Under the pieces are notes generated by a model, which had not been told where the DNA came from, ran no database searches, and saw nothing but the letters and a program-made list of their open reading frames with translations. Made by a program: the position numbers and the translations under genes. From positions 1 to 11,182 of the forward strand of contig JBBQCV010000117.1 in NCBI GenBank assembly GCA_038319115.1: a stretch of DNA of 11,182 bases. Direction: 5' to 3'. Below, piece by piece: positions 1-6,877 of the stretch. Each line of letters opens with the position of its first letter. The stretch's first letter is position 1. The DNA is from SZAS-79 sp038319115. Its GTDB lineage: Bacteria > Pseudomonadota > Gammaproteobacteria > Burkholderiales > SG8-39.

Positions 1-58
1 CCGCGCGCCGGAAGAGTTCCGCTCGGCGGAGCTCATCGAGGCGCGAGAGGTAGCTCAC
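1..58 (-). CDS. Possible 5' fragment of a gene downstream of the endolysin (partial)
   Basis: Fifteen bases after the stop of the GH19 gene, a GTG opens a frame that runs off the window edge (19 codons: begins MSYLSRLDELRRAELFRRA). A GAGG lies about 8 bases upstream of it. The visible residues are charged and helix-forming. In phage-type lysis cassettes a spanin-like or coiled-coil protein often follows the endolysin, and that is the only contextual hint available. Too little is visible to assign a function, and the frame could be fortuitous in GC-rich DNA. Confidence 0.25.
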   Translation of the reverse strand, partial: MSYLSRLDELRRAELFRRA

Positions 59-73
59 GGGCCGGCCTCGCGC

Positions 74-715
74 TCAGGCAAGACCCATGACGCCGCGCGC
101 GGCGCCCCAGAGCGCGATGCGCTCGGGCTGGCCGCGCCGGCCGCCCTTGATGCGGATCGTGATACGCAGGAAATCGCCCGCGTCGGCAAGCTCGTTGAGG
201 CCGTGGTGCCGCCAGTAGCGCGCGGCCGAGCGCGCAGCGCCCTCGGGCGTGCGCAGCCATGCACCAATGTCGCCGTACGCCACGCCGAAATGGTCGGCGC
301 AGGCCGCGTGGTTGTCGCGGAAGGTGAGCTGGATCAGTCCGGCGCCGCGATACCTCCAGCCGTCACCGCTGGCCGCATCGCCGTTGCCGCCGCGCCCCGC
401 GTAGGCGACGTTGGCGATCATGGGCTGGTCGGCCGGGTGTTCGGCGGTGCGCCCGTAGGCCTCGGCCTGCTGCGGCGTGAAGCGCATGCGCGACGCGGTG
501 TTGAACGTGTTCAGGATCGCCTGCGGGCGATAGTTGAAACTCTCCTCGACCGCGGTGAGCTGGCAGCTCTCGTGCCCGACCTGGGCGATGAAGGCGGCCT
601 GTCGCGCCGGGGTGTCGATGGCGAACTCGCCCATCGCGGCGCACAACGGGCCGACGAATGCGTCGGCCTTCGCCGCCGCATGGGGGAGGATCCTGAGGAG
701 TTCTTCGCGGGTCAT
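74..715 (-). CDS. Glycoside hydrolase family 19 protein (chitinase/endolysin-type muramidase)
   Basis: The 213-residue protein resembles the small single-domain GH19 enzymes of phages and prophage-like regions, which cleave beta-1,4 bonds in peptidoglycan or chitin. The family signatures visible are AQVGHES (residues 44-50, E49 the likely general acid), a second acidic pair at E57/E58 that may supply the base, the segment YRGAGLIQLT (122-131) matching the conserved YRGRGLIQLT-type loop, and a C-terminal ITIRIKGG stretch (186-192). No signal peptide or cell-wall-binding domain is visible, so export would need a holin or another route. The ATG at 715 was chosen because MTREELLRILPHA matches the usual family start; an upstream GTG at 748 would add 11 residues, and neither start has a strong ribosome binding site. 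A Cys follows the catalytic HES where Gly is common. Residual prophage or tailocin context is possible but unproven from one gene. Confidence 0.85.
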   Translation of the reverse strand: MTREELLRILPHAAAKADAFVGPLCAAMGEFAIDTPARQAAFIAQVGHESCQLTAVEESFNYRPQAILNTFNTASRMRFTPQQAEAYGRTAEHPADQPMIANVAYAGRGGNGDAASGDGWRYRGAGLIQLTFRDNHAACADHFGVAYGDIGAWLRTPEGAARSAARYWRHHGLNELADAGDFLRITIRIKGGRRGQPERIALWGAARGVMGLA

Positions 716-905
716 GGGCTCGGGGGAAGCCCAAGCTATGCCCTGCACCCGCCTAAATCAATCAGCCAAATGGCCCTGTGCAGTGCGGTACGGCGACCCC
801 GGCCACGGGGGGAATATATCGGTGCCGATACATCCGCTGACAGGAGAGCCAAGCGCTGCGCGGGTCCGGGAAAACGAAAGTTCGGAATTCAGGACCCGTG
901 GATCA

Positions 906-1214
906 TCAGGCGTTCTGCAGGATATGGATCACGCGGGTGGCAATGAACTCCTTGGTCTTCGCCCCGTAGGCCGCCATGTGCGGTGCGGCGGCGTGCGCCT
1001 TGAGCGCATCCATGCTGGCCCATTTCTCGATCACCAGGAAGGTATCCGGGCCCCACTTGGTCTGGAACGGCAGTGCGTTCTCCGCGTCGAGCGCGGCGCC
1101 GTACTCGATGCAGCCGGCCTCGGCCTTGACCGCCGGCACGTTGGCGCGAAAGTGGGTGAGGACCGTGTCCCGCTGGCCCGGCTTGGCGGTGATGACGGCA
1201 ATGACGTGAACCAT
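906..1214 (-). CDS. Antibiotic biosynthesis monooxygenase (ABM)-fold protein, YgiN-like
   Basis: The 102-residue protein has the ABM ferredoxin-like pattern: a first strand HVIAVITAKPGQ, a helix ending in VPAVKAEAGCIEYGA (about residues 26-41), a third strand DTFLVIEKWASMDALKAH (57-74) and the PHM/Y segment (78-82) before the last helix. Small proteins of this fold include quinol monooxygenases such as YgiN and enzymes that oxidise aromatic substrates without a cofactor. They usually act as cytosolic dimers, and substrate cannot be read from sequence. The ATG at 1214 is preceded by GGGAGA at a suitable distance. It lies 48 bases downstream of the sulfatase gene on the same strand, so co-transcription is likely although a functional link is not obvious. 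Confidence 0.8.
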   Translation of the reverse strand: MVHVIAVITAKPGQRDTVLTHFRANVPAVKAEAGCIEYGAALDAENALPFQTKWGPDTFLVIEKWASMDALKAHAAAPHMAAYGAKTKEFIATRVIHILQNA

Positions 1215-1262
1215 TTTTGTCTCCCTGGAAAGTGATGCTTACGTGCAAGCGGAGGGGAAATG

Positions 1263-2825
1263 CTACATGGGATGGTCCGGCTTCTTCTGCGGGATGAACG
1301 GGTACCTGGCGCGCCCCTTGGTCGCGGTTGCGCCGGCGGAGACCCCGCCACCGCGCACGTATTGCTTTGCGGCGTCCTTCCTCGGCTCGTAGTCCCACGC
1401 CGGGGCACCCGAGGCATCGCGCGCCGACTGCACGAACAGGCGCCGGCGCGCGCTTGCCTGCATCTCGCGCTTGAGTTCGACCGGCGACCAGTTGCTGTTC
1501 ACCAGCGTCTGCAGCTCTTGCTGCACTCGGGTGACATCGGGCTTGCCGGCGAGGTTCTTCGTTTCGTCCGGGTCGCTGCGCAGGTCGAACAGCATCGGTG
1601 GGTCGCCTTCGCACGACACCAGCTTCCAGTCGCCCCTGCGCACCATGAACGAGGGACTGAAGGTGCCGTCGGCGTTCATTTCCGCGTACACCGGCCGCTC
1701 GCTGGCAAGGGCCGCGGCATCGGTGATCGCGGGCAAAAGACTCTCACCTTCCAGCGGCGCCACAGGGTCGAACCTCCCCGCGCCGGCGTCGGCGATGGCG
1801 ACCACCGTGGGCAGGAAATCCATGAGCGAGGCCGGGGCGGCCACGCGCGACGCCTTCTGGCCCGGCATCGCGATGATCATCGGGACGCGGCAGGCATCTT
1901 CGTAGTGCATCCACTTGTACCAGAGGCCGCGCTCGCCCAGCATGTCGCCGTGGTCGGAGGTGAAGATGACCACCGTGTTTTGCGCGAGGTCCATGTCGCG
2001 CAGGGCGCCCAGCAGGCGGCCGACCTGGTCGTCGATGTACGAGGTCATGGCGTAATAGGCATGGCGCGAACGGCGCACGTCTTCCTCGCTCACGTCGTAT
2101 TCGCCGAACTTGTACGCCTTCCAGAGGCGCTGGCTGTGGGCATCGAGCCCGGCGTAAGGAATCGGCCCGACGCGCGGCAGGTCGATGTCCTCGTGGCGGT
2201 AACGATCCCAGTATTCCTGCGTGGTCACGTAGGGGTTGTGCGGATGCGTCATCGAGACGGTGTGGAAGAACGGCTTGGCGTCGGCCTTGCGGCCGTGGTC
2301 GTAGAGCCACTGCACCGACCTGGCCGCCACTTCGTCGTCGAAATCGAGCTGCAGGCTGCGCTTGCAGGTGCCCGCCTCGACCACGCTGCGCAGGTTCACC
2401 CCGGTGGCCGCCACCGGGATGGATTTCCTCCAGTCGGGGGTCCAGCCAAAGTCGGAGGGGTAGATATCGGTGGTCAGGCGCTCCTGGTAGCCATGAAGCT
2501 GGTCGGCGCCGACGAAGTGCATCTTGCCCGACAGCACCGTGTGGTAGCCCAGTGCCGCCACGTAGTGCGCCACGGTCGGGGCCTGGGAGGGAAAGTCGCA
2601 GGCGTTGTCGAACACACCCAGGCGGCTTGCCTGCCGCCCGGTGAGCATCGAGGCGCGCGAGGGCGCGCACAGCGGGAAATTGGAATAGAAATTCTCGAAC
2701 ACCGTGCCGCGGGCGGCCAGGCCGTCGATATGCGGCGTTTTGCAGACGCGGTTGCCGTAGGCGGCGAGGGCCGGCGACTTGAGCTGGTCGGCCATGATGT
2801 GCAGGACGTTCAGGGGGCTTTTCAT
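1263..2825 (-). CDS. betC: Choline-sulfatase-like type I sulfatase
   Basis: The 520-residue alkaline-phosphatase-superfamily sulfatase carries the type I signature C53-A-P-S-R-A-S-M-L-T-G-R, whose Cys is normally oxidised to formylglycine by a separate maturase. Metal ligands are suggested by MADQ (residues 11-14) and TSDHGDMLGERGLWYK (about 290-305). The latter closely matches choline-sulfatases (BetC), as does the C-terminal ARRRLF ... PAWDYEPRKDAAKQYVR segment (about 458-487) typical of the choline-sulfatase C-terminal domain. The length is close to the roughly 500-510 residues usual for BetC. The expected reaction is choline-O-sulfate to choline plus sulfate, feeding glycine betaine synthesis or sulfur supply. 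No betaine aldehyde or choline dehydrogenase, transporter or maturase gene is visible nearby, so another sulfate ester remains possible. No signal peptide is seen, indicating a cytosolic enzyme. The start at 2825 lacks an obvious Shine-Dalgarno. Confidence 0.8.
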   Translation of the reverse strand: MKSPLNVLHIMADQLKSPALAAYGNRVCKTPHIDGLAARGTVFENFYSNFPLCAPSRASMLTGRQASRLGVFDNACDFPSQAPTVAHYVAALGYHTVLSGKMHFVGADQLHGYQERLTTDIYPSDFGWTPDWRKSIPVAATGVNLRSVVEAGTCKRSLQLDFDDEVAARSVQWLYDHGRKADAKPFFHTVSMTHPHNPYVTTQEYWDRYRHEDIDLPRVGPIPYAGLDAHSQRLWKAYKFGEYDVSEEDVRRSRHAYYAMTSYIDDQVGRLLGALRDMDLAQNTVVIFTSDHGDMLGERGLWYKWMHYEDACRVPMIIAMPGQKASRVAAPASLMDFLPTVVAIADAGAGRFDPVAPLEGESLLPAITDAAALASERPVYAEMNADGTFSPSFMVRRGDWKLVSCEGDPPMLFDLRSDPDETKNLAGKPDVTRVQQELQTLVNSNWSPVELKREMQASARRRLFVQSARDASGAPAWDYEPRKDAAKQYVRGGGVSAGATATKGRARYPFIPQKKPDHPM

Positions 2826-3046
2826 GCGCGCAAAGCTAACCCAAGACGCCCCGGTCGAACAGGCTGGTTCGCTGCGCCCCCCGCCCCGGACGCGGCTAAA
2901 TCCCTGTCGGGGTTAAGGAAATGGCCACCGCCGGGGGGGAGCATCGCCTACATCATCTGGCGCCTTTTGCCGACAGTTACCGGCCCTTGATTTCAATACA
3001 GTAGGGACCGTTGCTTACCCGAATCAACCGAATCAAGGAGCTAAAC

Positions 3047-3211
3047 ATGCTTTCATGGGCCGTTACATTTTTCGTGATTGCGCTGATCGCCGCCGTACTG
3101 GGCTTCAGCGGGGTGGCCGGTACTGCGGCCAATATCGCCTGGATCCTGGCTGTCATCGGGATCATCCTGGCGGTGGTTTTCTTCATCTCAGGCCGCAAGA
3201 CCCTGCCATAG
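3047..3211 (+). CDS. DUF1328 small membrane protein (YtjA-type)
   Basis: This 54-residue protein is almost entirely two hydrophobic helices (roughly residues 2-21 and 26-48) joined by a Gly-rich turn (GFSGVAGTA), ending in a short basic tail GRKTLP. This is the pattern of the widespread DUF1328/YtjA family of tiny inner-membrane proteins whose function is unknown. AAGGAG stands 6 bases before the ATG, a near-ideal ribosome binding site, which decides against the upstream start at 3011. The gene is divergent from the sulfatase across about 220 bases and is followed by a strong hairpin. Confidence 0.9.
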   Translation: MLSWAVTFFVIALIAAVLGFSGVAGTAANIAWILAVIGIILAVVFFISGRKTLP

Positions 3212-3219
3212 CAATGTCA

Positions 3220-3247
3220 CGGCGCCCGGCGTTCGCGCCGGGCGCCG
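3220..3247 (+). terminator. Perfect 12-bp GC hairpin with UUCG tetraloop
   Basis: CGGCGCCCGGCG, TTCG, CGCCGGGCGCCG form a perfect 12-bp stem closed by a C(UUCG)G tetraloop, one of the most stable RNA loops known. It begins 8 bases after the DUF1328 stop and ends 20 bases before the next start. Only a weak T content (ATTCGTT) follows, so it may act as an inefficient or Rho-assisted terminator, or as a 3' stability element that separates expression of the two genes. Confidence 0.65.
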
Positions 3248-3267
3248 ATTCGTTCCCGGAGGACAGC

Positions 3268-3477
3268 ATGCCAAGGATCACCGACAAGTCGTTCGTTTAC
3301 ACCCCTTCTTTCGATACCGACCTGAAGAAGAAATTTCGCATGATCATCGAGCGCGACCGCCGTTTGGAGCGCGAAAAGAAACACGCCGACAAGGCCACCG
3401 GCAACCAGGCCGCGCCCTCGACGGTCGTTCCGATGAACGCCCACGGCGGCACGCGCGCCCAGGCGGACCGGTTCTAG
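3268..3477 (+). CDS. Small hypothetical protein, charged helix, 69 aa
   Basis: The ATG at 3268 is preceded by GGAGG with a 5-base gap, a strong ribosome binding site. The protein has a strongly charged central part (DLKKKFRMIIERDRRLEREKK, about residues 18-38) likely to form an amphipathic or coiled-coil helix, followed by an Ala/Thr/Gly-rich flexible tail. No signal peptide, membrane segment or recognisable domain is seen. It follows the DUF1328 gene across the hairpin at 3220-3247. I do not recognise the family well enough to suggest a role; reading frame, start signal and amino-acid composition support it being real. Confidence 0.65.
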   Translation: MPRITDKSFVYTPSFDTDLKKKFRMIIERDRRLEREKKHADKATGNQAAPSTVVPMNAHGGTRAQADRF

Positions 3478-3524
3478 GCACGCGCCTCACTTCCACCCGC
3501 CACCGGCTGCCCAGGGAGGGGTGA

Positions 3525-3782
3525 GTGACGAAGTGCGGCTATTACCGGCTTCACACGCCGGTTGCGCGTCCCCCAGCCGAGGGGCCGGTAGTCAAGTCGC
3601 CTTGGTGCGCACACCCGAAGTCGCAGGTACTGGTTTTCGCTGCGGCGGCAAGCGTCGGAGGGGCGAAGTTACTGCAATGCGGCGGCGACACCAGGACCTG
3701 CACGCTGCCGCGGCCGGCGCCTCCGGTTGAGGTTGAGGCTGGAGCGCCGGATCCCGTGCCGGGAAAGACGAACCGCCAGTAA
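3525..3782 (+). CDS. Putative small Cys-containing protein, 85 aa
   Basis: A GTG start at 3525 lies 5 bases after GGAGG in a GGGAGGGG tract. The frame has four cysteines, with C4, a WCxH group (W27, C28, H30), C52 in LLQCGGD and C59, spaced in a way that could bind metal. The last 25 residues are a Pro-rich low-complexity tail. Third-position GC is fairly high, in keeping with coding. A competing frame opens at a GTG at 3521 (69 aa) but has no comparable residue pattern. It converges on the GST gene with a 54-base gap. No function is claimed; the whole stretch 3478-3836 would otherwise be empty. Confidence 0.5.
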   Translation: MTKCGYYRLHTPVARPPAEGPVVKSPWCAHPKSQVLVFAAAASVGGAKLLQCGGDTRTCTLPRPAPPVEVEAGAPDPVPGKTNRQ

Positions 3783-3836
3783 CGGTCCGGGCGGTCGTGC
3801 CTCGATGGCGACTGGCGCCACGCCATCACCCGCCGC

Positions 3837-4643
3837 TCATGCGGGCGCCCGGCCGGCGCGGCGCACCGGCGCGTCGAGCTCGGGATAGGCGCGAAAGATC
3901 CCGTCGGTGTTAAAGGCAACCCGGCGCGGCGAAACGAGGTATTTCGCCACGCGCGGCAAGGCTGCGACCCGGTCGTGCAGGGCGCGCAATTGCGGCAGCG
4001 CGCCCTCGTGCGAGCGCGTCGCGCGCGGGAACGCATAGCGCAGCCCGGCCATGACCTGGAACAGCGACAGGTCGGCGTAGCTCACCGAACGCCCGGACAC
4101 GAGGCCGCGGTTGCGCGCGAGGATGCGCTCGAAATAGCCGAGGTATTTCGGGAGGCGGTCGGTGCGGAACTCACGCGCGCGGCGCTTCGCCTCGGGTTTC
4201 TGCTCGGCGTAGTACATCCCGACGCCGACCGGGTGGTGGGTGTCGTGAGCTTCGCCCACGAGGTCGGCGATGGTGAGCTGCACCTGGTGTACCCAGAGCG
4301 CGGCCTGCTCTGCCTTCGGCGCGAGGCCCAGGCGCGGACCGAGATAGAAAAGGATATTCGCGGTCTGCGCGATGGTGACCGCGCCATGCACGAGGAACGG
4401 CGGCGCGAACGGGACAGGCGTCGACCTGGACGGCGCCTGCGCCGTGGCACGGCCGCGAGAGCCCCGCGGGCTTTTCATGAGCCGCATCATGGCCGCCATG
4501 CCGCGCGGGCCGCGCGCGACATCGGCGTAGTCGGCCCCGCCGTGTTCGAGGGCGAGGCGCACGAACTCGCCGCGCCCCTGGATGGTCGGCCAGTAATACA
4601 GATCGAAGCGTTGCGAGCGTTGCGATTGCGTGGGTCTGGGCAT
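3837..4643 (-). CDS. Glutathione S-transferase family protein
   Basis: The 268-residue protein has an N-terminal thioredoxin-like domain (about 12-105) starting FDLYYWPTIQGRGEFVRLALE, with Tyr16/17 where Sigma/Alpha/Mu-type enzymes hold the tyrosine that activates glutathione, and PPFLVHG followed by IAQTANILFYLG (91-102), the cis-Pro and glutathione gamma-glutamyl binding region. The helical C-terminal domain (about 112-240) contains VSYADLSLFQV (187-197), the N-capping-box motif of the fold. Such enzymes conjugate or reduce electrophiles with glutathione in the cytosol; substrate unknown. The start at 4643 is supported by GGAGAGG just upstream and by the fold beginning soon after, against an in-frame start at 4763. 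A basic, low-complexity insertion (residues about 53-76) between the strands of the first domain is unusual. Confidence 0.85.
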   Translation of the reverse strand: MPRPTQSQRSQRFDLYYWPTIQGRGEFVRLALEHGGADYADVARGPRGMAAMMRLMKSPRGSRGRATAQAPSRSTPVPFAPPFLVHGAVTIAQTANILFYLGPRLGLAPKAEQAALWVHQVQLTIADLVGEAHDTHHPVGVGMYYAEQKPEAKRRAREFRTDRLPKYLGYFERILARNRGLVSGRSVSYADLSLFQVMAGLRYAFPRATRSHEGALPQLRALHDRVAALPRVAKYLVSPRRVAFNTDGIFRAYPELDAPVRRAGRAPA

Positions 4644-4831
4644 CGGCCTCTCCGGGCTGGGGTAGGGACAGGCAGCCATCCTCTGCGCACGCGGGGCCGA
4701 AGGCAAGGCGTCCCTGCCCCGCGGGAACGCTATCGCGGGGGCCTCGCGCGGGGCCCACATCACATGCTACAAAATGTAAAACATCCCGCGCGCGAAACGC
4801 CGCCGTCTACACTGGGTGCAAGGAGACAACG

Positions 4832-5323
4832 ATGATCCGCACCCCCGCAATTCCCTGCGCGTTCAAGTCGGCCACGGTCGCGCTGCTGGCAGCCACGCTC
4901 AGCCTGCCGGTGCTCGCCGCACCGCGCCACTCCGGTGGCGGGCACGGAGGCGGCAGCGCCGCACCGCGCCACTCCGGCGGCGGATACGCGGGTGGCAATG
5001 CGGGCGGACACTACGCCGCGCCGCGCCACGGCGGCGCGTATGCCGGCGGTTACGCCGGACATTCCTACGGCGGAGGCGGCTACGGTTACCACGGGCCGCG
5101 CGCCGGGGTGTACCTGGGCCTGCCGGTGCTGGCCGCGGCGACCTATTACGCGCCGCGCTACTACTATCCGCCCGCCTACGTGGCGCCCTACTACGCACAG
5201 CCTGCGGTGTACTACTACTGCGCCGCCTACAACGACTACTACCCGCGCGTGCAGTTCTGCCCGAGCGGATGGCAGCAGGTCATGGACCAGCGGGCGCCGT
5301 ATGCGCCCCCTTACGGTTACTGA
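4832..5323 (+). CDS. Secreted Gly/His/Tyr-rich protein
   Basis: The 163-residue protein begins with a signal peptide (basic start, hydrophobic core VALLAATLSLPVLAA, likely cut near residue 30). Then come three copies of an APRH(S)GG unit near residues 30, 44 and 63 within a Gly/His/Tyr-rich stretch, a short hydrophobic segment (about 92-105), a Tyr/Pro-rich segment, and a conserved-looking end YYYC ... YYPRVQFCPSGWQQV in which C130 and C143 could form a disulfide. This kind of ending recurs in periplasmic or outer-membrane-associated small proteins of Betaproteobacteria whose role is unknown. AAGGAGA stands 6 bases before the ATG. The gene is divergent from the GST and convergent with the GNAT gene, their stops separated by 6 bases. 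Confidence 0.75.
   Translation: MIRTPAIPCAFKSATVALLAATLSLPVLAAPRHSGGGHGGGSAAPRHSGGGYAGGNAGGHYAAPRHGGAYAGGYAGHSYGGGGYGYHGPRAGVYLGLPVLAAATYYAPRYYYPPAYVAPYYAQPAVYYYCAAYNDYYPRVQFCPSGWQQVMDQRAPYAPPYGY
4916..4983 (+). repeat. 26-bp direct repeat inside the Gly-rich gene
   Basis: Two copies of a 26-base unit, beginning GCCGCACCGCGCCACTCC, occur at 4916-4941 and 4958-4983 and differ at one third-codon position (GGT against GGC). They encode the APRHSGGG units. The near identity at DNA level suggests a recent in-frame duplication by slippage or recombination. Confidence 0.85.
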
Positions 5324-5329
5324 GGCACC

Positions 5330-6070
5330 TCAGCCGAGCGCGGCGCGAATCTCGGCGAGCGCGCGCTTCTGCCGGCCGCCGGCGTCGAAATTTTCCGGGG
5401 CAAGCCACGCCTCGAAGGCCGAACGCACGCGGGGCCATTCGCGATCGGTGATCGCGAACCACGCCGTGTCCCGGTTGCGGCCCTTGTACACGATGGCCTG
5501 GCGGAAAATCCCCTCGTACTCGAAGCCGTAGCGCTTCGCCGCCGCGCGCGACGGCGCGTTGAGGCTGTCGCACTTCCACTCGTAGCGCCGGTAACCGAGC
5601 TCGTCGAACGAGCGCTTCATCATGAGGTACATCGCTTCGGTGCCGGCGCGGGTCTGCTTGAGCGCGGGTGAGTAGGTGATCGTGCCGACCTCGATCACGC
5701 CGTGGACGGGCTCGATGCGCATCAGCGCGGCCGTGCCGACCGCCTCGCCCTTGCCGCCGCCGGCGGCCAGATCGACGATGGTGTAGTGCAGCGGGTCGGC
5801 GCTCGCGGCCGCCTTGTCGAGGTAGGCGCGAAAGGCGGCCGCGTCGGCCGGCCGATCGGCGAACAGGTAGGTCCAGTCGCGCCCGTCGGGCGCCGCCATG
5901 TAGGCGGCAAACAGCTCGGCGGCATGGCGCGCCGGGTCGACCCCCTCGAGTCGGCAATAGCGGCCCTGCATGGGCTCGCGCGTGGGGCGCTCGCGCGCCG
6001 TCCACCCTCCAATCGCCGAGCCGATGGGCTGGCCGAATTCGTTGTTCCCTGCCGTGCTCTTGTCCGTCAT
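5330..6070 (-). CDS. GNAT-family N-acetyltransferase (RimJ/RimL-like)
   Basis: The 246-residue protein belongs to the RimJ/RimL-like acetyltransferases that move an acetyl group from acetyl-CoA to an amino group of a protein or small molecule. Visible elements are an N-terminal NEFGQPIG lead-in (10-17) and MQGRYCRLEGVDPARHA (34-50), the central strand VIEVGTITYSP (125-135), the acetyl-CoA pyrophosphate loop LKQTRAGTEA (137-146), and the conserved N171-APSRAAAKRYGFEYEG block (171-187) that ends in GF and EG as in the family. GAGG precedes the ATG by 6 bases. It is divergent from the Crp/Fnr gene with 129 bases between the starts, so shared regulation is possible. Substrate cannot be inferred. 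Confidence 0.85.
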   Translation of the reverse strand: MTDKSTAGNNEFGQPIGSAIGGWTARERPTREPMQGRYCRLEGVDPARHAAELFAAYMAAPDGRDWTYLFADRPADAAAFRAYLDKAAASADPLHYTIVDLAAGGGKGEAVGTAALMRIEPVHGVIEVGTITYSPALKQTRAGTEAMYLMMKRSFDELGYRRYEWKCDSLNAPSRAAAKRYGFEYEGIFRQAIVYKGRNRDTAWFAITDREWPRVRSAFEAWLAPENFDAGGRQKRALAEIRAALG

Positions 6071-6199
6071 GGTTGCCTCGGTTGGTTATGCGGCGAACGG
6101 TACCCGCTCCGCGGATGCAGTAAAGTAATGCAGCTTACGAGGGTTTCGCGGGCGGCTGGGTCGCTTGGGACCCACCGGCATTTTAGTGAGGTTCCGCGC

Positions 6200-6877
6200 A
6201 TGGAAACCACGATCGAACGCAGGCCGGCCGCCCAGCGGCCACCCAAATTCCCGAGCTTCCTCGGAATGCAGGACGAGGAACTGCATTCGCTTTCGGCCCA
6301 CGCCAAGCTGCAGTCCTTCCCGCGCCACAAGATCGTCATCCACGAGGGCGACCGCAGCGACTCGGTCTACGTGATCCATTCCGGGCGGGTCAAGGTGTTC
6401 CTGTATGGCCGCAACGGCAAGGAAATGGACCTCAACGTGCTCGGCCCCGGGGAGTACTTCGGCGAGATGGTGCTCGACTCGGGGCCGCGCTCGGCTTCGG
6501 TCATGACCCTCGAGCCCGCCGAATTCTTCATCATTCCCCAGGCGGTGTTCCGCGAATTCGTCATCAAGCACCCCGAATTCGCGATGCGCCTCATCAAGAC
6601 CCTGATCTTTCGCACCCGCGGCCTGCTCAATAACGTGCGCAGCCTCGCCTCTCTCGACGTCTACGGGCGGGTGGCGCGCCTGCTGATCGACCTGGCAATC
6701 GATGAGGATGGCAGGCAGGTGATCGTCGGCAAGCTGACAAAGCAGGACATCGCCAACCGGGTCGGGGCGTCGCGCGAGATGATCAGCCGCGTGTTCAAGG
6801 ACCTGTGCGCCGGCGGCTACATCGAGACCGAAAAAGGCCGCATCACCATCGCCAAGACCCTGCCCAGCCACTGGTAA
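6200..6877 (+). CDS. Crp/Fnr-family transcriptional regulator
   Basis: The 225-residue protein has a cyclic-nucleotide-binding-like domain (about 20-130) and a winged helix-turn-helix (about 178-218). The phosphate-binding cassette keeps FGEM (87-90) and RSAS (97-100), equivalent to the Gly-Glu and Arg-Ser pairs that contact cAMP in E. coli CRP. The recognition helix SREMISR (191-197) keeps the Arg, Glu and Arg that in CRP read TGTGA half-sites. No N-terminal cysteine cluster exists, so it is not an iron-sulfur FNR. The most likely reading is a CRP-like regulator that may bind a cyclic nucleotide; effector and targets are unknown. The ATG at 6200 has GAGG 9 bases upstream; the frame is open much further upstream but only as read-through of the GNAT antisense. 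A short inverted repeat (TGGGTC at 6157, GACCCA at 6169) lies in its leader. Confidence 0.9.
   Translation: METTIERRPAAQRPPKFPSFLGMQDEELHSLSAHAKLQSFPRHKIVIHEGDRSDSVYVIHSGRVKVFLYGRNGKEMDLNVLGPGEYFGEMVLDSGPRSASVMTLEPAEFFIIPQAVFREFVIKHPEFAMRLIKTLIFRTRGLLNNVRSLASLDVYGRVARLLIDLAIDEDGRQVIVGKLTKQDIANRVGASREMISRVFKDLCAGGYIETEKGRITIAKTLPSHW

Noticed and set aside
861..898. Inverted repeat CGGGTCC/GGACCCG downstream of the ABM gene as a terminator
   Set aside because: The 24-base loop is long and no U-rich tail follows on the - strand, so it is too weak to call.
203..946. 247-residue open frame on + over the GH19 gene
   Set aside because: Antisense shadow of the endolysin with no recognisable motif and no ribosome binding site.
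1260..2990. 576-residue open frame on + across the sulfatase gene
   Set aside because: It is the antisense of a clearly recognisable sulfatase; its His/Arg/Val-rich composition is typical of GC-rich antisense shadow frames.
3975..4835. 286-residue open frame on + over the GST gene
   Set aside because: Arg-rich antisense frame of a recognisable GST.
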